Shown: one piece after another, positions 34,285 through 42,010 of the stretch | Position numbering within the stretch: the stretch's first letter is position 1 | Layout of the letters: each line of letters begins with the position of its first letter | Assembly: GCF_013032005.1 (NCBI RefSeq) | Contig: NZ_WQBE01000006.1 | Location: 186,001 to 250,000, forward strand | DNA from: Ruegeria atlantica | Lineage (GTDB): Bacteria; Pseudomonadota; Alphaproteobacteria; Rhodobacterales; Rhodobacteraceae | DNA: 64,000 nt | Reading direction: 5' to 3' | The notes under the pieces: generated by a model | What the model was told of the DNA's origin: nothing | The model's database searches: none | Seen by the model: only the letters and a program-made list of their open reading frames with translations | Made by a program: the position numbers and the translations under genes

Positions 34285-34487
34285 GGTCCGATGCAGCGTG
34301 TGAGGCACTGAAACGGTGCCTTACACCGCTTTCACAGCGCACTTGCGCAGTTTTTCGCACAAACAACGCGAATCAGGCGGTGGCAAATCGCCGAACGGGT
34401 CGGGGTGTCCAGATTGTGTCTGTATCCCGTCAAATTCTCGCCATTAATGTCTCGCCAAAATAACTCAATTCAATTGGAGGCAGAATC

Positions 34488-35615
34488 ATGTCAACGGCCA
34501 GCAATCTAGAACGGCAGATGCTTGCATTGATTAATGAGGAACGCACAAGTCGGGGGCTGCAACCCCTCAAGCTTGAGCTTCAGCTAAACGACTCGGCCGA
34601 AGATCACAGCGAATGGATGCTGCAGACAGATATCTTCAGCCACACCGGTCAGGGCGGCTCGAGCGCGACCCAGCGGATGAGAGATGCCGGTTTCGATTTC
34701 ACCGGCAGCTGGAGATCGGGTGAAAACATCGCCTGGCAATCCGAACGCGGGCCCAATGGTGCCAGCGATGATGTGGTACAGCTTCACCAAAGCCTGATGA
34801 ACAGCCCCGGTCACCGGGCCAACATACTGAACCCCGATTTCGAATATATCGGGATCGGGATTGAAGAAGGCAATTTCAACGGTTGGGATGCCGTGATCGT
34901 GACCCAGAACTTTGCCACGACCTCGGCGCCGGTGCAGTTGGACACCGGCGGGTCGGGTGGCGGCTCTGGCGGCGGCACACCTACCCAACCCGGCCAACAG
35001 GCCGTGGACGCAGGCACTGTGGGCGACGCCTCAGACAATTGGTTCATTCTGAAAGCCGGTCAGGCCGGCGCGCTGAACGGCGGCGAAGGAGATGACATTC
35101 TTGACGGCGGCTTCGGCCGCGACACGCTGACCGGCGGCACCGGCGATGACACGCTGAGCGGTCATGGCGGCAATGACGTCCTTCTGGGTGGCCAAGGCGT
35201 CGATTTGTTGATGGGTGCGACCGGCAATGACTGGCTGCAATCGGGCATGGGTGCCGACAGGTTGCAGGGCGGCTCTGGCAACGACGTGCTTAGGGGTGGC
35301 CGTGGCCGCGACACCCTGATCGGAGGCGACGACGACGATACTCTGATCGGTGCCCGCGGCATTGACACAATGACCGGCGGCAACGGGGCGGACACGTTCG
35401 TATTCACCATCGGGCCGGACACCGTCACAGATTTCACCTCTGAAGACTTCATCGACCTCAGCCTGAATGGTGCGATCACCGGGTATAACGACCTGATGAA
35501 CAACCACATCTCGCAATCCGGCAATGATGTGATCATCGACGACAACGCAGGGAATACTCTGACTTTGCAAAACACTCAGATCGCAGACCTGGCAAACGAA
35601 CATTTCGTGTTCTGA
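34488..35615 (+). CDS. CAP-domain protein with C-terminal RTX calcium-binding repeats
   Basis: The first ~155 residues are a CAP domain nearly identical to that of the upstream gene. A Gly/Ser/Thr linker (GGSGGGSGGGTPTQPG) leads to about ten RTX nonapeptides such as GGEGDDILDGG and GGSGNDVLRGG, then a C-terminal block typical of RTX proteins (DTFVFTIGPDTVTDF, ending LANEHFVF). There is no N-terminal signal peptide. RTX repeats fold on binding calcium outside the cell after type I secretion, so this is probably a secreted protein whose T1SS is encoded elsewhere. GGAGG precedes the ATG. Confidence 0.9.
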   Translation: MSTASNLERQMLALINEERTSRGLQPLKLELQLNDSAEDHSEWMLQTDIFSHTGQGGSSATQRMRDAGFDFTGSWRSGENIAWQSERGPNGASDDVVQLHQSLMNSPGHRANILNPDFEYIGIGIEEGNFNGWDAVIVTQNFATTSAPVQLDTGGSGGGSGGGTPTQPGQQAVDAGTVGDASDNWFILKAGQAGALNGGEGDDILDGGFGRDTLTGGTGDDTLSGHGGNDVLLGGQGVDLLMGATGNDWLQSGMGADRLQGGSGNDVLRGGRGRDTLIGGDDDDTLIGARGIDTMTGGNGADTFVFTIGPDTVTDFTSEDFIDLSLNGAITGYNDLMNNHISQSGNDVIIDDNAGNTLTLQNTQIADLANEHFVF

Positions 35616-35640
35616 GACCCCAGGTTTTCCAAATTAATGA

Positions 35641-35669
35641 CGCCCCCGGTTTTGGGGGCGTTTTCTTTT
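35641..35669 (+). terminator. Rho-independent terminator after the CAP-RTX gene
   Basis: A CGCCCCC / GGGGGCG stem with a 6-base loop is followed by TTTTCTTTT, 25 bases after the CAP-RTX stop. It separates this plus-strand gene from the convergent polyphosphate kinase gene. Confidence 0.88.
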
Positions 35670-35671
35670 GA

Positions 35672-36628
35672 TCAATAGATTTTAGGAACGTGCAGCTCAT
35701 CCGGCAGGACGCGCCGTTCATATTCCGGGTTGTATCTTCGATCCGGTAATTCGACCTTTTCCTGTGGAACATCCGTATAGGGGATCTTGGTCAGGAGATG
35801 CTCGATACAGTTCAGGCGCTCGCGTTTCTTGTCATTGCCTTCGACGATATACCAGGGCGCCTCGGGAATGTTGGTGCGGAACAACATGTCTTCTTTGGCC
35901 TTGGTATAGGCCTCCCAGCGGATGCGGGATTCCAGATCCATCGGCGACAGTTTCCACTGTTTCATCGGGTCGTGAATGCGCATGAGGAACCGCAACTGCT
36001 GTTCTTCATCAGTGATTGAGAACCAATATTTAAGCAAAATGATCCCCGACCGCACCAGCATCCGTTCGAATTCGGGAACGTCCTGAAAGAACTGTTCGAC
36101 CTGATCCTCGGACGCAAACCCCATCACCCGTTCCACCCCAGCGCGGTTGTACCAGGATCGGTCGAACAACACGATTTCGCCGGCCGCGGGCAGATGCGGT
36201 ACATAGCGCTGGAAATACCACTGGCTTTGCTCCCGGCGGCTGGGCGCTGGCAAGGCGACCACGCGGGCGACCCGCGGGTTCAGCCGCTGGGTGATCCGCT
36301 TGATCACGCCGCCCTTGCCGGCGCTGTCTCGCCCTTCGAACAGGATGCACACTTTGGCCCCGGTATGCTGCACCCAGTCCTGAACCTTGATCAATTCGGC
36401 CTGCAAGCGCAGCAGATTGCGGAAATAGACTTTGCGATCCAGCATGTCGGGATGCTGGTCCTTATAGATCTTGCGGACTTCCATCGAGAGCATGGGTTCG
36501 CTGAACTCGATCTCGAAATCTTCGTCCAGCGTGTCTTCCAACTCGGCTTCCAGCCAATCTTTTGGGGCATCGTTATGTTCGTAAGCCAAGGTCTTATCCT
36601 TATCGTCTATCGGGTCCGGACCATACAA
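35672..36628 (-). CDS. ppk2: Polyphosphate kinase 2 (PPK2)
   Basis: The 318-residue protein has the P-loop kinase core of PPK2: Walker A FEGRDSAGKGGVIKR, the RREQSQWYFQRYVPHLP lid, Walker B VLFDRSWYNRAGVERVMGF, and DPMKQWKLSPMD. PPK2 enzymes transfer phosphate between polyphosphate and nucleoside mono- or diphosphates, linking stored polyphosphate to NTP pools. The acidic N-terminal ~60 residues are normal for class I members. It is convergent with the CAP-RTX gene and divergent from the CPBP protease, with a 246-base gap that shows nothing else. Confidence 0.95.
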   Translation of the reverse strand: MYGPDPIDDKDKTLAYEHNDAPKDWLEAELEDTLDEDFEIEFSEPMLSMEVRKIYKDQHPDMLDRKVYFRNLLRLQAELIKVQDWVQHTGAKVCILFEGRDSAGKGGVIKRITQRLNPRVARVVALPAPSRREQSQWYFQRYVPHLPAAGEIVLFDRSWYNRAGVERVMGFASEDQVEQFFQDVPEFERMLVRSGIILLKYWFSITDEEQQLRFLMRIHDPMKQWKLSPMDLESRIRWEAYTKAKEDMLFRTNIPEAPWYIVEGNDKKRERLNCIEHLLTKIPYTDVPQEKVELPDRRYNPEYERRVLPDELHVPKIY

Positions 36629-36874
36629 CGCGCGTGTAACCGCCTGATGTCATCAGAATAATTAATAAAGCCCTTCCCCAAGCGAAACCGCTTATGGCAG
36701 CAAGGTCAAGGCGATGCGAAAAGAGGTTTGGTCCTTTTCTAAATCTGAACCTACACGCCCAGGGATACAAGCGGCAGATTTGCCGCATTACCAACAGGTT
36801 GGCATAAATCTGCCCCAAACCTACTTGCCAGAGGGTTCATTCCGTCGGCACAAGTACCCTTCAACCCCCCTGAG

Positions 36875-37720
36875 GTGAATGTGGCGCATTTCATTTCCCT
36901 ACTGCCTGCGATCTGGCCCTGGTTCATATTGATTGCCGCACAAATAGGCATGGTATCAGGCCGACAAGGGCTGGGTCTGGCCCTGTTGGCAGCGTTCCTA
37001 GGTTCAGCAACAGTGCTTGGCCTGCTAACCCCGCTGGCCTTGGCAATCACGGCAGCGGGCTTGCTGGGTGCTGTAGGGTTGCGCCGTCTGACCGGTGTGC
37101 CCGCCGTTTTCGGGCATCTGGTGTTGATCCTGTGGTGTCTGGCTCTGGGGGCGCATCTGATCCCCGGGTTTCACAATCTATTGGTTCTGAATCAGGTACA
37201 GGCAGGCCCGGGCAGCGCTGCGTTCACTATGTATCTCAACCTGGACAAACCAATGGTCTTGTTTGCCGTTCTGCTGGCTTGGCCAGGCATGATCCATGGC
37301 GCGCGGCTGGTCAGAACCGGGCCTTTGTTGATCGGGTTGGCGGCACTGCCCGCCCTGTTTGCGTTGGGTCTTTCCCTGGGTGCAGTGCGGCCCGAGATCG
37401 GCCTGCCCGCATGGTGGCTGATTTTTGCGCTTTCAAACCTGTTCCTGACCTGCCTGACTGAAGAGGCTTTTTTCCGTGGCTATCTGCAATCGGTCCTGAC
37501 GTCGAAAATCGGCGTGGCGCTCGGGATCGCAGCTGCCAGCCTGCTATTCGGTCTGGCCCATGCGGGCGGTGGCCCGGCACTGGTCGTCTTCGCCTCGATC
37601 CTCGGGGCCGCCTGCGGATTGGGGTATTACGCAACCGGGCGGCTTTGGGTGCCGGTTCTGATGCATTTTGGCTTTAACGCCCTGCACCTGGCCCTGTTCA
37701 CCTATCCCGGCCCGGGCTGA
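36875..37720 (+). CDS. CPBP family intramembrane metalloprotease
   Basis: The 281-residue polytopic protein carries the CPBP/Abi motifs in the last third: TEEAFFRGYL (EExxxR), GLAHAGGGPA and HFGFNAL (HxxxN), the residues of the intramembrane protease active site. The family includes CAAX-prenyl-type proteases and bacteriocin-immunity-linked members; the substrate is unknown. The start is a GTG at 36875 or 36881 (a GAGGTGA precedes the latter). It is convergent with the lrp gene, leaving 3 bases between the stops. Confidence 0.9.
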   Translation: MNVAHFISLLPAIWPWFILIAAQIGMVSGRQGLGLALLAAFLGSATVLGLLTPLALAITAAGLLGAVGLRRLTGVPAVFGHLVLILWCLALGAHLIPGFHNLLVLNQVQAGPGSAAFTMYLNLDKPMVLFAVLLAWPGMIHGARLVRTGPLLIGLAALPALFALGLSLGAVRPEIGLPAWWLIFALSNLFLTCLTEEAFFRGYLQSVLTSKIGVALGIAAASLLFGLAHAGGGPALVVFASILGAACGLGYYATGRLWVPVLMHFGFNALHLALFTYPGPG

Positions 37721-37723
37721 ACG

Positions 37724-38182
37724 TCACACCGGCAGCGCAGTGGTCTTGAACACCGTGCGCAGCGCAAAGGAACTTTGCATCTGCGCCACCCCCGGCAGCC
37801 GTGACAAATACTGGCGGTGAATACGGGCAAAATCCTCGGTGTTCTCGGCGACAACCTTCAAAATATAGTCCGCCGTACCGGCCATGAGGTGGCATTCAAG
37901 CACATCAGGAATGCGCGCCACGGATTTTTCGAACGCATTCAGAAGCTCTTCGGCTTGCCCTTGCAGCGTGATCTCGACAAACACCGTCGTGGGCACATTC
38001 ATCTTGCGCGCATCCAGCAGCGCCACGTATTTGCGGATATAGCCTTCAGCCTCTAGCCGCTGAACGCGCCGGTGACAGGCCGAAGGCGACAGATTCACCT
38101 GCTCAGACAGTTCCGCATTTGACATACGGCCATCCCGCTGAAGGGCTGCCAGAATCTTTTTATCCGTCGCATCCAAGCTCAT
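37724..38182 (-). CDS. Lrp/AsnC family regulator, probably controlling ald
   Basis: The 152-residue protein has an N-terminal helix-turn-helix (DATDKKILAALQRDGRMSNAELSEQVNLSPSACHRRV in outline, residues 3-41) and a C-terminal RAM/AsnC ligand-binding domain. It is divergent from the alanine dehydrogenase gene across 138 bases with several TTGC-type half sites. In alphaproteobacteria this arrangement often marks an Lrp-type activator of ald that responds to alanine or leucine. Confidence 0.93.
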   Translation of the reverse strand: MSLDATDKKILAALQRDGRMSNAELSEQVNLSPSACHRRVQRLEAEGYIRKYVALLDARKMNVPTTVFVEITLQGQAEELLNAFEKSVARIPDVLECHLMAGTADYILKVVAENTEDFARIHRQYLSRLPGVAQMQSSFALRTVFKTTALPV

Positions 38183-38320
38183 TTGCGCAAATCCTTTGCG
38201 AGTTTCCGACTATATAACGAAGATTCTCCTGAAAAAAAGCAATTTTGCAGGCAGAGTTTCACAGAAATTGCGCCCTGGATCGCCCATTATTTAGGCAGTT
38301 TATGAATGGAGGAGCGAAAA
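38183..38320. promoter_or_regulatory. Divergent lrp-ald control region with palindromic TTGC elements
   Basis: Between the two starts lie a palindrome TTTGCGCAAA (38182-38191), TTTGCG (38195-38200), GCAATTTTGC (38239-38248) and TTGCG (38278-38282). Such spaced TTGC half sites are typical of Lrp-type binding. The AT-rich stretch ACTATATAACG between them could hold a promoter. GGAGGAG six bases before ald is its ribosome site. Confidence 0.55.
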
Positions 38321-39439
38321 ATGAAGATCGGTTGCCCCAAGGAAATCAAACCACAGGAATTCCGCGTCGGCATGACGCCCAACGCGGCACAGGAAGCCGT
38401 CGCGCGCGGCCACGAAGTTGTAATCGAAACCGGTGCCGGGATCGGTTCGGGCTTTGACAACGAATCCTACATCGCTGCGGGCGCCCAGATCCTGGACACC
38501 GCAGAAGAGGTATTCGCCACTGCCGACATGATCGTCAAGGTCAAGGAACCCCAGGCGGTCGAGCGCAAGATGCTGCGTGAAGGCCAGTTGCTGTTCACTT
38601 ACCTGCACCTGGCACCCGATCCAGATCAGACCCACGACCTGCTGGCATCGGGCTGCACCGCGATTGCATACGAAACCGTCACCGCACCTGGCGGTGGTTT
38701 GCCGCTGCTGGCCCCGATGTCCGAAGTTGCCGGTCGTCTGGCGCCGCAGGTTGGCTCATGGACCCTGCAAAAGGCAAATGGCGGTCGTGGCGTTCTGATG
38801 GGCGGCGTTCCCGGCGTTGGACCGGCCAAGGTCGTTGTGATCGGTGGCGGCGTTGTTGGTACGCATGCCGCGAAGATTGCGGCTGGCATGGGCGCAGATG
38901 TTACCATCCTGGACCGCTCGCTTCCGCGTCTGCGTTACCTCGATGACGTGTATGGCGGAACCTTCAAGAACCAGTACTCGACCGCTGGTGCCACCGCCGA
39001 ACTGATCCAGGATGCCGACATGGTTATCGGTGCCGTTCTGATCCCCGGCGCGGCTGCTCCTAAACTGGTGACACGCGAACAGCTTTCGACAATGAAGCCC
39101 GGCGCGGTTCTGGTTGACGTTGCGATCGACCAGGGTGGCTGCTTTGAAACCTCCAAAGCAACAACCCATGCTGACCCGATCTACGAAGTCGACGGCATCA
39201 TGCACTATTGCGTTGCCAACATGCCGGGTGCCGTTGCGCGCACGTCGACCATCGCATTGGGCAACGCGACCATGCCGTTCATGCTGTCGCTGGCCGACAA
39301 AGGCTGGAAAAAGGCTTGCCAGGATGACCCGCACCTGTTGGCTGGTCTGAACGTGCATGCCGGAAAACTGACCTATGACGCGGTTGGTGTTGCACTGGGT
39401 CTGGACGTTGTATCGCCCAAGGACATCGTCAACGCCTAA
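38321..39439 (+). CDS. ald: Alanine dehydrogenase
   Basis: This NAD-dependent enzyme converts alanine to pyruvate and ammonia and is key for alanine use in roseobacters. The 372-residue product starts [20 protein letters not shown] and has the NAD site [27 protein letters not shown] and the conserved [15 protein letters not shown] block. The ATG at 38321 follows a GGAGGAG site; an ATG 15 bases earlier overlaps that site and is rejected. A strong terminator follows. Confidence 0.97.
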   Translation: MKIGCPKEIKPQEFRVGMTPNAAQEAVARGHEVVIETGAGIGSGFDNESYIAAGAQILDTAEEVFATADMIVKVKEPQAVERKMLREGQLLFTYLHLAPDPDQTHDLLASGCTAIAYETVTAPGGGLPLLAPMSEVAGRLAPQVGSWTLQKANGGRGVLMGGVPGVGPAKVVVIGGGVVGTHAAKIAAGMGADVTILDRSLPRLRYLDDVYGGTFKNQYSTAGATAELIQDADMVIGAVLIPGAAAPKLVTREQLSTMKPGAVLVDVAIDQGGCFETSKATTHADPIYEVDGIMHYCVANMPGAVARTSTIALGNATMPFMLSLADKGWKKACQDDPHLLAGLNVHAGKLTYDAVGVALGLDVVSPKDIVNA

Positions 39440-39460
39440 GGCTGATATACAGAAATCGAA

Positions 39461-39490
39461 AGGCGCCCTCGGATGAGGGCGCCTTTTTTT
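39461..39490 (+). terminator. Rho-independent terminator after ald
   Basis: A perfect 10-bp stem (AGGCGCCCTC with GAGGGCGCCT) with a GGAT loop is followed by seven Ts, about 20 bases after the ald stop. Confidence 0.95.
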
Positions 39491-39526
39491 GCTGCCGCGC
39501 TAAGGACAACGACCCGCGCGCGGTAC

Positions 39527-39553
39527 AAAAAACGCCGCGCGATCAGCGCGGCG
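39527..39553 (-). terminator. Rho-independent terminator of the mscS transcript
   Basis: Read on the minus strand, CGCCGCGC and GCGCGGCG form an 8-bp stem around TGATC, followed by six Ts. It lies about 55 bases downstream of the mechanosensitive channel stop and faces the ald terminator. Confidence 0.88.
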
Positions 39554-39606
39554 CCGGGCCCAACCGGAGGAGGGCATTTCAAGGCCCGATCACCGGACGG
39601 GAGCGT

Positions 39607-40419
39607 TCACCCCTCTTTGTGAATCTCAACCGAATGCGGATACGGGATCGACACGCCTTTTGCGTCGAACGCCTCTTTCACCGCTTTGGTGATTTCGAAC
39701 TTCACGTCCCAATAATCCGCCGCTGCGCACCACAGGCGGGCCGTCAGATCGACCGAGCTGTCGCCCAGGTTTGTCACGCGCACCCAAGGTTCGGGATCGC
39801 TGTGAATACGCTCGTCCGCTTTGGCGACATCCAGAATGATCTTCATCGCTTCGTCCGCGTTGTCGCCATAGTCGATACCAAACACCAGATCGACACGCCT
39901 TGTGTCATGCGCCGAATAGTTGGTGATGATCGACCCCCAGGATTGCCCGTTGGGGACAATGATCTGCACATTGTCCGGCGTCACCAGTTCGGTGGTGAAC
40001 AGGTTCAGGTCTTTCACTGTCCCGGCCGTGCCGCCAATATCCACATATTGACCCAGCTTGTAAGGGCGGAACACCACCAGCATGACGCCGGCCGCCAGAT
40101 CGCTGAGCGTCCCTTGCAGCGCCAGACCAATGGCCAGCGACGCGGCACCCAGAATGGCAACGATACTTGTGGCTTCGATCCCGAAAATCCCCAGAACGGC
40201 CACCAGAACCATCGCGAGGATGACCCATTTCACCAGGCTGGCTGAGAAGTTGCCCAACGTCGGATCAATCTGCGGAGTCGAGTTGATCCGGCGGCGCACC
40301 AGGCCGCCCACGGCCCCAGCCACGATCCAGCCAAGGATCAGAACGATCAGCGCCTTGACCGCGTTCATGATCAGCGGCGCAAACGCGCCCACCTGTGTTA
40401 CGACCTCATCCACGGCCAT
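39607..40419 (-). CDS. Small-conductance mechanosensitive channel (MscS family)
   Basis: The 270-residue protein has three N-terminal hydrophobic segments, the pore-lining helix with GAASLAIGLALQGTLSDLAAGVMLVVFRP (split here: GAASLAIGLALQG and LSDLAAGVMLVVFRP), and the beta and C-terminal domains with NGQSWGSIITNYS. Length and order match E. coli MscS (286 aa). It would open under membrane tension during hypo-osmotic shock. It is monocistronic with its own terminator, and a 209-base region upstream shows no gene. Confidence 0.94.
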   Translation of the reverse strand: MAVDEVVTQVGAFAPLIMNAVKALIVLILGWIVAGAVGGLVRRRINSTPQIDPTLGNFSASLVKWVILAMVLVAVLGIFGIEATSIVAILGAASLAIGLALQGTLSDLAAGVMLVVFRPYKLGQYVDIGGTAGTVKDLNLFTTELVTPDNVQIIVPNGQSWGSIITNYSAHDTRRVDLVFGIDYGDNADEAMKIILDVAKADERIHSDPEPWVRVTNLGDSSVDLTARLWCAAADYWDVKFEITKAVKEAFDAKGVSIPYPHSVEIHKEG

Positions 40420-40628
40420 CTCCTTTCAACAACAAGAAACCCGCGGCTTTCGCGCGGGAATTGCCAAAGTCTGAGGCAAAAACACGCTTTGGTCTAGGTG
40501 CTAGTTCCACCGGATTTCCCCGTTGTTCGCCAGCAAACACGGGCTGACCGGTCGCGCACAGCTTCGGGGGCTTACAAGATGGCCCCTCGCGCCCTACGTT
40601 CTGGGGGTATCCACTCAGGAGCCCCCCA

Positions 40629-41327
40629 ATGCTGGACACCAAACCACACCCGATCATGAATCGCTGGCCCGCACAGTTCCCGGACCGGATTCAGCTGTAT
40701 TCCTTCCCTACGCCCAATGGGGTCAAAGCCTCGATCATGCTGGAAGAAACCGGCCTGCCGTATGAGGCACACAAGGTCACCCTGTCGGACGCGGATGTCA
40801 AAAGCCCCGAGTTCCTGTCGCTGAACCCCAACAACAAGATCCCCGCAATCATCGACCCGGACGGCCCGGACGGAAAGCCCATTGGTTTGTTCGAAAGCGG
40901 TGCCATCCTGCTGTATCTGGCCGAAAAATCGGGCAAGTTTATTGGTCAGACCCAGGCAGACAAGCACCAGGTCACTCAATGGCTGATGTTTCAGATGGGC
41001 GGCATTGGTCCAATGTTCGGCCAGCTTGGCTTTTTCCACAAATTCGCTGGTAGCGAGATCGAAGACCCCCGCCCCCGCGAGCGATATGTGAACGAGGCCA
41101 AACGGCTGCTGAACGTGTTGAACCAGCAGCTTGAAGGGCAGGACTGGGTCGCCGGAGATTATTCGATTGCCGACATAGCCATCGCGCCCTGGCTGCGCGG
41201 ACTAGATTTCTATGGTGCCAGAGAACTGGTCGGATGGGACGACCACACAAATGTAACAGCTTATTTGGACCGTTTTTTGGAACGCCCTGCCGTTCAGAAA
41301 GGTCTTGTGACACCGCCACGGGACTGA
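40629..41327 (+). CDS. Glutathione S-transferase, YfcG/Ure2-like
   Basis: The 232-residue protein has the thioredoxin-fold N-domain QLYSFPTPNGVKASIMLEE with NPNNKIPAIID, FESGAILLYLAEK (glutathione-site ES), and the C-domain LEGQDWVAGDYSIADIAIAPW. The TPNG segment and the Asn-rich loop match the Nu-class YfcG group, which has disulfide reductase activity. AGGAG lies 8 bases before the ATG. A hairpin follows, shared with the convergent ytoQ gene. Confidence 0.93.
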   Translation: MLDTKPHPIMNRWPAQFPDRIQLYSFPTPNGVKASIMLEETGLPYEAHKVTLSDADVKSPEFLSLNPNNKIPAIIDPDGPDGKPIGLFESGAILLYLAEKSGKFIGQTQADKHQVTQWLMFQMGGIGPMFGQLGFFHKFAGSEIEDPRPRERYVNEAKRLLNVLNQQLEGQDWVAGDYSIADIAIAPWLRGLDFYGARELVGWDDHTNVTAYLDRFLERPAVQKGLVTPPRD

Positions 41328-41351
41328 CCGCCCGCACCCTCGGGCCTGATC

Positions 41352-41381
41352 GGGCTTGCAGCCACACTATGCTGCAAGCCC
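41352..41381. terminator. Hairpin between convergent gst and ytoQ
   Basis: GGGCTTGCAGC and GCTGCAAGCCC form a perfect 11-bp stem around CACACTAT, between the two convergent stop codons. There is only a weak AT-rich tail, so it may act as a terminator in either direction or as an mRNA-stabilising stem. Confidence 0.55.
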
Positions 41382-41398
41382 AATTTCAATGGGTCAAT

Positions 41399-41848
41399 TC
41401 AGCCTGGCAGCGTGTCGGTCAGCACATAGCGCAGGACCTCAACCACTTGCGAGGGTTGTTCGGCCACGGCTAGGGCTGCGGCGTCCACCTCTTTCAGCGC
41501 ATGCTGATGATCGGGGCCGTGTAGGACGATCAGCGACTTGCCCAGCGCTGCCGCATAACCTGCATCAAAGGCAGCGTTCCACTGTTTGTATTTCTCACCA
41601 AACCGGACGACCACCACATCTGCATCCGCGATCCCTTTGCGCGTCCGGATCGCGTTGACCATCGCGCCCTTGTGGTCGTGCCAGTATTTGTTCGGCTCTT
41701 CGCCCAAAATAGCCACACCGCAATCGTCGCTGGCGTCGTGATCGGTGACGGGGCTGTTGAAGGTGATGTCCAATCCCTGTGCGCCGTCGATAATTTGCTC
41801 ACGCCAATCGGTGTGAATTTCCCCTGATAGGTATACGTTCAAGCCCAT
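41399..41848 (-). CDS. YtoQ family protein
   Basis: The 149-residue soluble protein matches YtoQ in length and in NVYLSGEIHTDWREQI, FNSPVTDHDASDDCG and VRFGEKYKQWNAAFDAGYAAALGK. The fold resembles nucleoside 2-deoxyribosyltransferase-like proteins, but its biochemical role is not established. It is a single gene on the minus strand. A terminator for pheT lies just upstream of it. Confidence 0.9.
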   Translation of the reverse strand: MGLNVYLSGEIHTDWREQIIDGAQGLDITFNSPVTDHDASDDCGVAILGEEPNKYWHDHKGAMVNAIRTRKGIADADVVVVRFGEKYKQWNAAFDAGYAAALGKSLIVLHGPDHQHALKEVDAAALAVAEQPSQVVEVLRYVLTDTLPG

Positions 41849-41961
41849 GTCGACCTCCGGTATTGATTTGGAACCTACTTAAGGCGCATTTGCGGGAAGC
41901 CCAATCAAGAAAATCCAGAAACACTTATCCCAAACACGCCCTAATTCCCGTAGGTGAAACG

Positions 41962-41990
41962 AAAAACGCGCCCGGAAGCGCGTTTTTTTT
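41962..41990 (-). terminator. Terminator of the pheS-pheT operon (bidirectional shape)
   Basis: AAAAACGCGC and GCGCGTTTTT form a 10-bp stem around CCGGAA. On the minus strand the T run follows the stem 20 bases after the pheT stop; on the plus strand there is an even longer T run. It is the end of the pheT transcript. Confidence 0.88.
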
Positions 41991-42010
41991 GAAGTCTTAT
42001 GGCAGGGCCC

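Noticed and set aside
33415..34308. Minus-strand frame of about 297 residues over the first CAP gene, with repeated RFFDRV-type units
   Set aside because: It mirrors the 42-base repeat of the real plus-strand gene; the repeat keeps the opposite frame open by chance.
34303..34321. AGGCAC/GTGCCT hairpin after the first CAP gene as a terminator
   Set aside because: The stem is only 6 bp and only two Ts follow, so it is too weak to call.
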